Source: Microcaldota archaeon (GTDB lineage: Archaea; Micrarchaeota; Micrarchaeia; Micrarchaeales; CABMGC01). Taken from it: a stretch of DNA of 17,058 nt. The translations under genes were made by a program, and so were the position numbers. The notes beneath the pieces are model-generated. The model was given only the letters and a program-made list of their open reading frames with translations. It was not told the origin of the DNA and searched no databases. This document shows, piece by piece, positions 14,927-17,058 of this stretch. Position 1 is the first letter of the stretch, and the number at the start of each line of letters is the position of its first letter. The stretch covers positions 1-17,058 of the forward strand of contig DAHWQN010000004.1 of assembly GCA_027340645.1 (NCBI GenBank). Reading direction: 5' to 3'.

Positions 14927-16153
14927 ATGGCGATTAGCATGAAAAGTCTCGAGGATTCCGAGTCGGATATAATAGCTGCGCTTAATGATAAGCAGGAGAT
15001 AACATACGATGAGCTGAAGGTTCTTGCATCAGAATCCGGGATTGATGAAGAGATGCTCAAGAAAAGCCTCAAAGAGCTGGAAAAGGCCGGCGCTATAGCA
15101 TCCAGAAGCAGTGGCGGCATACCTACGTATTATATGCTGCAAGAGAAGCAGACGTTCCGCAGGATTATAATAGTCGAGGACGACAAAAGCATAAATAATC
15201 TTATGGCATTCACCATAGGCAGGGATTTTGACATAACCCAAATACACGATGGATCAGAGGCAATGCGCAGGATAAAGGTTGAGAGACCAGATCTTGTTGT
15301 CCTTGATTTGAATCTACCCGGGATGGACAGTCTGGAGATATGCCGGCGCATTAAGAAGGACTCGTTGCTCAAGGATACTATAGTAATAATCGTCAGTGCG
15401 ATGGATGCAACATCAAACAGGTTCAACGGCATAAAGTATGGCGCTGATTATTATATACGCAAACCATTCGAACCTTCAGAACTACGCAGCTTGGTAAAAA
15501 TATTCTTAAAGAAAAAGGGCAAGCGCTTCGATCCATTGATAGATTTGCCTAATGAAGAGCGTATATCTGACACTGTTGAAAAGGCGCTCAAGGCTACTGA
15601 CAAAGACTATGAAATAGGCAAGCTGCGCGTTGGAGGTGTCGGAAAGTTCGTCGAGAGATTCGGCCCGGGACCGGGCATAACGATACTCCGGCTTGTGTCG
15701 CAGCTACTTCAAGATAAGGCAAAGGAAAACAACAATAAAATATTCACGGGCTTTTTAGATGGCGATGATTTTGTTGTTGCAGGAGAGAAAGCGGTCGTAG
15801 ACAAAGCCATATCCTCCATACAATCGGAGTTCAATGCAGTTCTTCCTTTCATATACCAAAGCGAGGGCTATAAGCCGATTGAGTTGGGTATAGAGGACAT
15901 ATATGGTGCTGAGAAGCCTAAGCTCAACCTTGAATACAGTACTATTGAGAAAATGGCGATAATGGAGCGCCGTGCAGAAGTTCTCAAAAACAAGGAAGAC
16001 AAAGTTGGAAGCCTGGATGCAGGCAGTTACACATATGAAGAGCTGCGCCATATGCTCGGCAGTGAGGATTTAAACATAACCATAACAAGAAATCCTGACG
16101 GCGTCAGACTGTCAGTAGGAAAGGGAGACTCCAAAAAGGACAAGGCGCAATAA
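14927..16153 (+). CDS. Response regulator: winged helix-receiver-degenerate GGDEF
   Basis: The 408-aa protein has three parts. Residues about 1-68 form a winged-helix-like domain (ITYDELKVLASESGIDEEML, LKELEKAGAI, then a beta wing). Residues about 75-195 are a complete receiver: E84/D85/D86, phospho-acceptor D127 in VVLDLNLPGMD, S157, and K179 in YIRKPFEP, with the D-S-K spacing of 30 and 22 seen in CheY. Residues about 200-345 look like a GGDEF domain: DPLIDLPNEERIS parallels the usual D-x-LTGLPNR, GFLDGDDFVVAG (278-282 DGDDF) replaces GGDEF, and PIELGIEDIYG matches the strand after it. Loss of the first Gly makes cyclase activity doubtful. A charged tail follows. The ATG at 14927 is chosen over a longer frame from 14855 because of its TATA box. 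The output may be DNA binding, a nucleotide-binding sensor, or both. The likely partner is the kinase at 10882. Confidence 0.85.
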   Translation: MAISMKSLEDSESDIIAALNDKQEITYDELKVLASESGIDEEMLKKSLKELEKAGAIASRSSGGIPTYYMLQEKQTFRRIIIVEDDKSINNLMAFTIGRDFDITQIHDGSEAMRRIKVERPDLVVLDLNLPGMDSLEICRRIKKDSLLKDTIVIIVSAMDATSNRFNGIKYGADYYIRKPFEPSELRSLVKIFLKKKGKRFDPLIDLPNEERISDTVEKALKATDKDYEIGKLRVGGVGKFVERFGPGPGITILRLVSQLLQDKAKENNNKIFTGFLDGDDFVVAGEKAVVDKAISSIQSEFNAVLPFIYQSEGYKPIELGIEDIYGAEKPKLNLEYSTIEKMAIMERRAEVLKNKEDKVGSLDAGSYTYEELRHMLGSEDLNITITRNPDGVRLSVGKGDSKKDKAQ

Positions 16154-16157
16154 ATTA

Positions 16158-16475
16158 CTACGCTTTCCTAGAACGCCCCTTTTTTGCTTTGCCTTGTGCA
16201 CCAGTGCGTTTTGCCTGCGGCTCAATGTTTTTATACTGGGCTGCACTTCCATGTTCTTCCGCCAGCAGGTCATACACGTGTTGTTCTCCCCACGGTCTGT
16301 CATCTCCGCTGCTCTGCAAGGCCTCGCTTTCAATTATGCTCTTCTTGAGCATCTCATTCATTTCCTGTGCCCGTACAAGTGCTCTTACTCTGGCATTTCT
16401 GGAGCCGTCACGCTTTCCAGAAACCTTTGTCGAGCCCTGCGCTCTTACTCTCGCCCTGCGCGTTTTCTTCTTCAT
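16158..16475 (-). CDS. Small, very basic protein of unknown function
   Basis: The 105-aa product is not recognised. Its N-terminal half is Arg/Lys-rich (MKKKTRRARVRAQGSTK, GKRDGSRNARVRALVRAQ), followed by a likely helix (EMNEMLKKSIIESEAL) and an acidic middle. It ends in another basic tail (GKAKKGRSRKA). Such composition suggests contact with nucleic acid, possibly RNA or the ribosome, but no motif proves it. A GTG at 16487 would add four residues. The ATG at 16475 is preferred because GGTGG lies 4 nt before it as a ribosome site. It converges on the response regulator gene with a 4-bp gap. Unlike most neighbours it should have a leader of about 30 nt, which contains a hairpin (16487-16509). 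Confidence 0.6.
   Translation of the reverse strand: MKKKTRRARVRAQGSTKVSGKRDGSRNARVRALVRAQEMNEMLKKSIIESEALQSSGDDRPWGEQHVYDLLAEEHGSAAQYKNIEPQAKRTGAQGKAKKGRSRKA
16180..16185 (+). terminator. Possible T-tract terminator of the response regulator gene
   Basis: A run of six T residues follows the response regulator stop by 27 nt, inside the 3' end of the convergent gene. Archaeal transcription can stop at such T-tracts without a hairpin. The run is short, so this is tentative. Confidence 0.25.
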
Positions 16476-16486
16476 GTTTCCACCCA

Positions 16487-16509
16487 CACGCTGCTTATCA
16501 CACAGCGTG
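16487..16509 (-). promoter_or_regulatory. Inverted repeat in the 5' leader of the basic protein gene
   Basis: CACGCTG and CAGCGTG form a perfect 7-bp inverted repeat with a 9-nt loop. With the TATA box at 16529-16537, transcription should start near 16508, so this hairpin would be the very 5' end of the mRNA, just before the GGTGG ribosome site. It could be an RNA switch or autoregulatory binding site, or a DNA operator over the start site. Confidence 0.45.
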
Positions 16510-16528
16510 GAGTTATAGATGCAAATAT

Positions 16529-16537
16529 TATATAAAA
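16529..16537 (-). promoter_or_regulatory. TATA box of the basic protein gene
   Basis: TTTTATATA on the minus strand is a strong archaeal TATA match. It lies about 58 nt before the ATG, which predicts a leader of about 30 nt rather than a leaderless mRNA. Confidence 0.55.
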
Positions 16538-16610
16538 CTATGCGTAGATTACGGTATTATGCCGTTATAGTTCCCATTCAGGACCAGCAACATATTAATA
16601 CTTTTGAGCC

Positions 16611-16617
16611 TATAAAC
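16611..16617 (+). promoter_or_regulatory. TATA-like box of the Lhr-like helicase gene
   Basis: TATAAAC lies about 35 nt before the ATG at 16649, predicting a leader of roughly 10 nt. A weak ribosome site (GTTGATGTGAG) precedes the start codon. Confidence 0.4.
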
Positions 16618-16648
16618 CTCTGCTACTTTTGTGAGTTGATGTGAGTCA

Positions 16649-17058
16649 ATGATAGAATACTGCAAAGAACCATATACAAGGGAGGCAAGCCTTGAGTGCC
16701 TAAACCCTTTCATAAGGAAGTGGTTTGAGAATAGGTATAAAGAGCTTACGCCGCCGCAGAGGTATTCATTCAAGCTGATAAAGGAGGGAAAGAATATCCT
16801 AATAACTGCACCGACAGGATCTGGAAAGACATTTTCGGCGTTCACCGCCATACTGAGCGATTTAATGGATCTTTCAGTCGCAGGGACTCTTGAAGACAGG
16901 ATATACTGCGTATACGTATCGCCATTGCGCGCACTGAACAATGACGTGTATAAGAACCTCAGCGAGCCTTTGGATGAAATATTCTCAAAGATTGCGCTTC
17001 CGATAAAGCGGATAACCGTTGGCATACGCACTGGGGATACACCGCAAAAGGATCGCCA
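16649..17058 (+). CDS. lhr: Lhr-like superfamily 2 ATP-dependent helicase, 3' partial
   Basis: The frame runs off the right edge, so only 136 N-terminal residues are visible. They show the beginning of an SF2 helicase: a Q-motif-like TPPQRYSF (34-41), Walker A APTGSGKT (54-61), motif Ia in YVSPLRALNNDV (89-100) and motif Ib IRTGDT (126-131). The wording SPLRALNND together with RTGDTP is characteristic of Lhr-type helicases, which unwind DNA or DNA-RNA hybrids with 3'-5' polarity and act in repair. Full-length Lhr proteins are usually 800 aa or more, so most of the gene, including the DEAD/DEAH box, lies outside the window. In-frame stops upstream leave the ATG at 16649 as the start. Confidence 0.88.
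   Translation, partial: MIEYCKEPYTREASLECLNPFIRKWFENRYKELTPPQRYSFKLIKEGKNILITAPTGSGKTFSAFTAILSDLMDLSVAGTLEDRIYCVYVSPLRALNNDVYKNLSEPLDEIFSKIALPIKRITVGIRTGDTPQKDR

Noticed and set aside
16549..17031. Minus-strand 160-codon frame opposite the right end
   Set aside because: The plus strand encodes an Lhr-type helicase with Walker A and motifs Ia/Ib; the minus frame is its shadow and shows no family features.
1..17058. CRISPR array, tRNA or rRNA genes
   Set aside because: No regularly spaced direct repeats and no cloverleaf or rRNA-like sequence were seen on reading through; a covariance-model scan would be decisive.

Overview
The window reads as a dense archaeal chromosome segment. Archaeal markers are a NAC homologue with a C-terminal UBA domain, a fibrillarin-like RNA 2'-O-methyltransferase, a DUF424 protein, a lipoate ligase split into two genes as in Thermoplasma, and an Lhr-type helicase. 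Many start codons lie about 25 nt downstream of a TATA-like box, which implies leaderless mRNAs. The repeated LamG surface proteins and small compact genes suggest a DPANN archaeon, perhaps of the Micrarchaeota (ARMAN) type. That placement is inference and was not tested by any search.

Layout. Positions 1-3448 (+) hold two overlapping LamG-domain surface protein genes; the first enters from outside the window and stops in mid-domain. Positions 3506-5412 hold a lipoate locus: lipoyl synthase (+) running tail-to-tail, with an overlap, into a two-gene lipoate-protein ligase operon (-). Positions 5476-5811 (+) encode NAC, divergent from the ligase operon across a shared TATA region. Positions 5814-10038 (-) hold a DUF424 gene behind a membrane family 2 glycosyltransferase, then a GT-C type membrane glycosyltransferase overlapping a zinc-ribbon/TPR-like gene. 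The glycosyltransferases probably build surface glycans. Positions 10164-10826 (-) encode FlpA.

Positions 10882-16153 are the most unusual part. A soluble GAF-PAS-PAS-PAS histidine kinase (+) is followed about 1.8 kb later by a response regulator (+) with an N-terminal winged helix, a complete receiver domain and a degenerate GGDEF domain. Between them lie about 700 bp of decayed DNA and a membrane-anchored, sequon-rich, Thr-rich surface protein (-). The decayed stretch contains the C-terminal remnant of an IS200/IS605-type TnpB (zinc ribbon and RuvC-III region, broken by stops and frameshifts) and its right end with two hairpins of the omega-RNA (reRNA) type, flanked by scraps of other coding sequence.

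Positions 16158-16475 (-) encode a small very basic protein of unknown function, and 16649-17058 (+) the N-terminus of an Lhr-like helicase that leaves the window. No tRNA, rRNA or CRISPR array was recognised.
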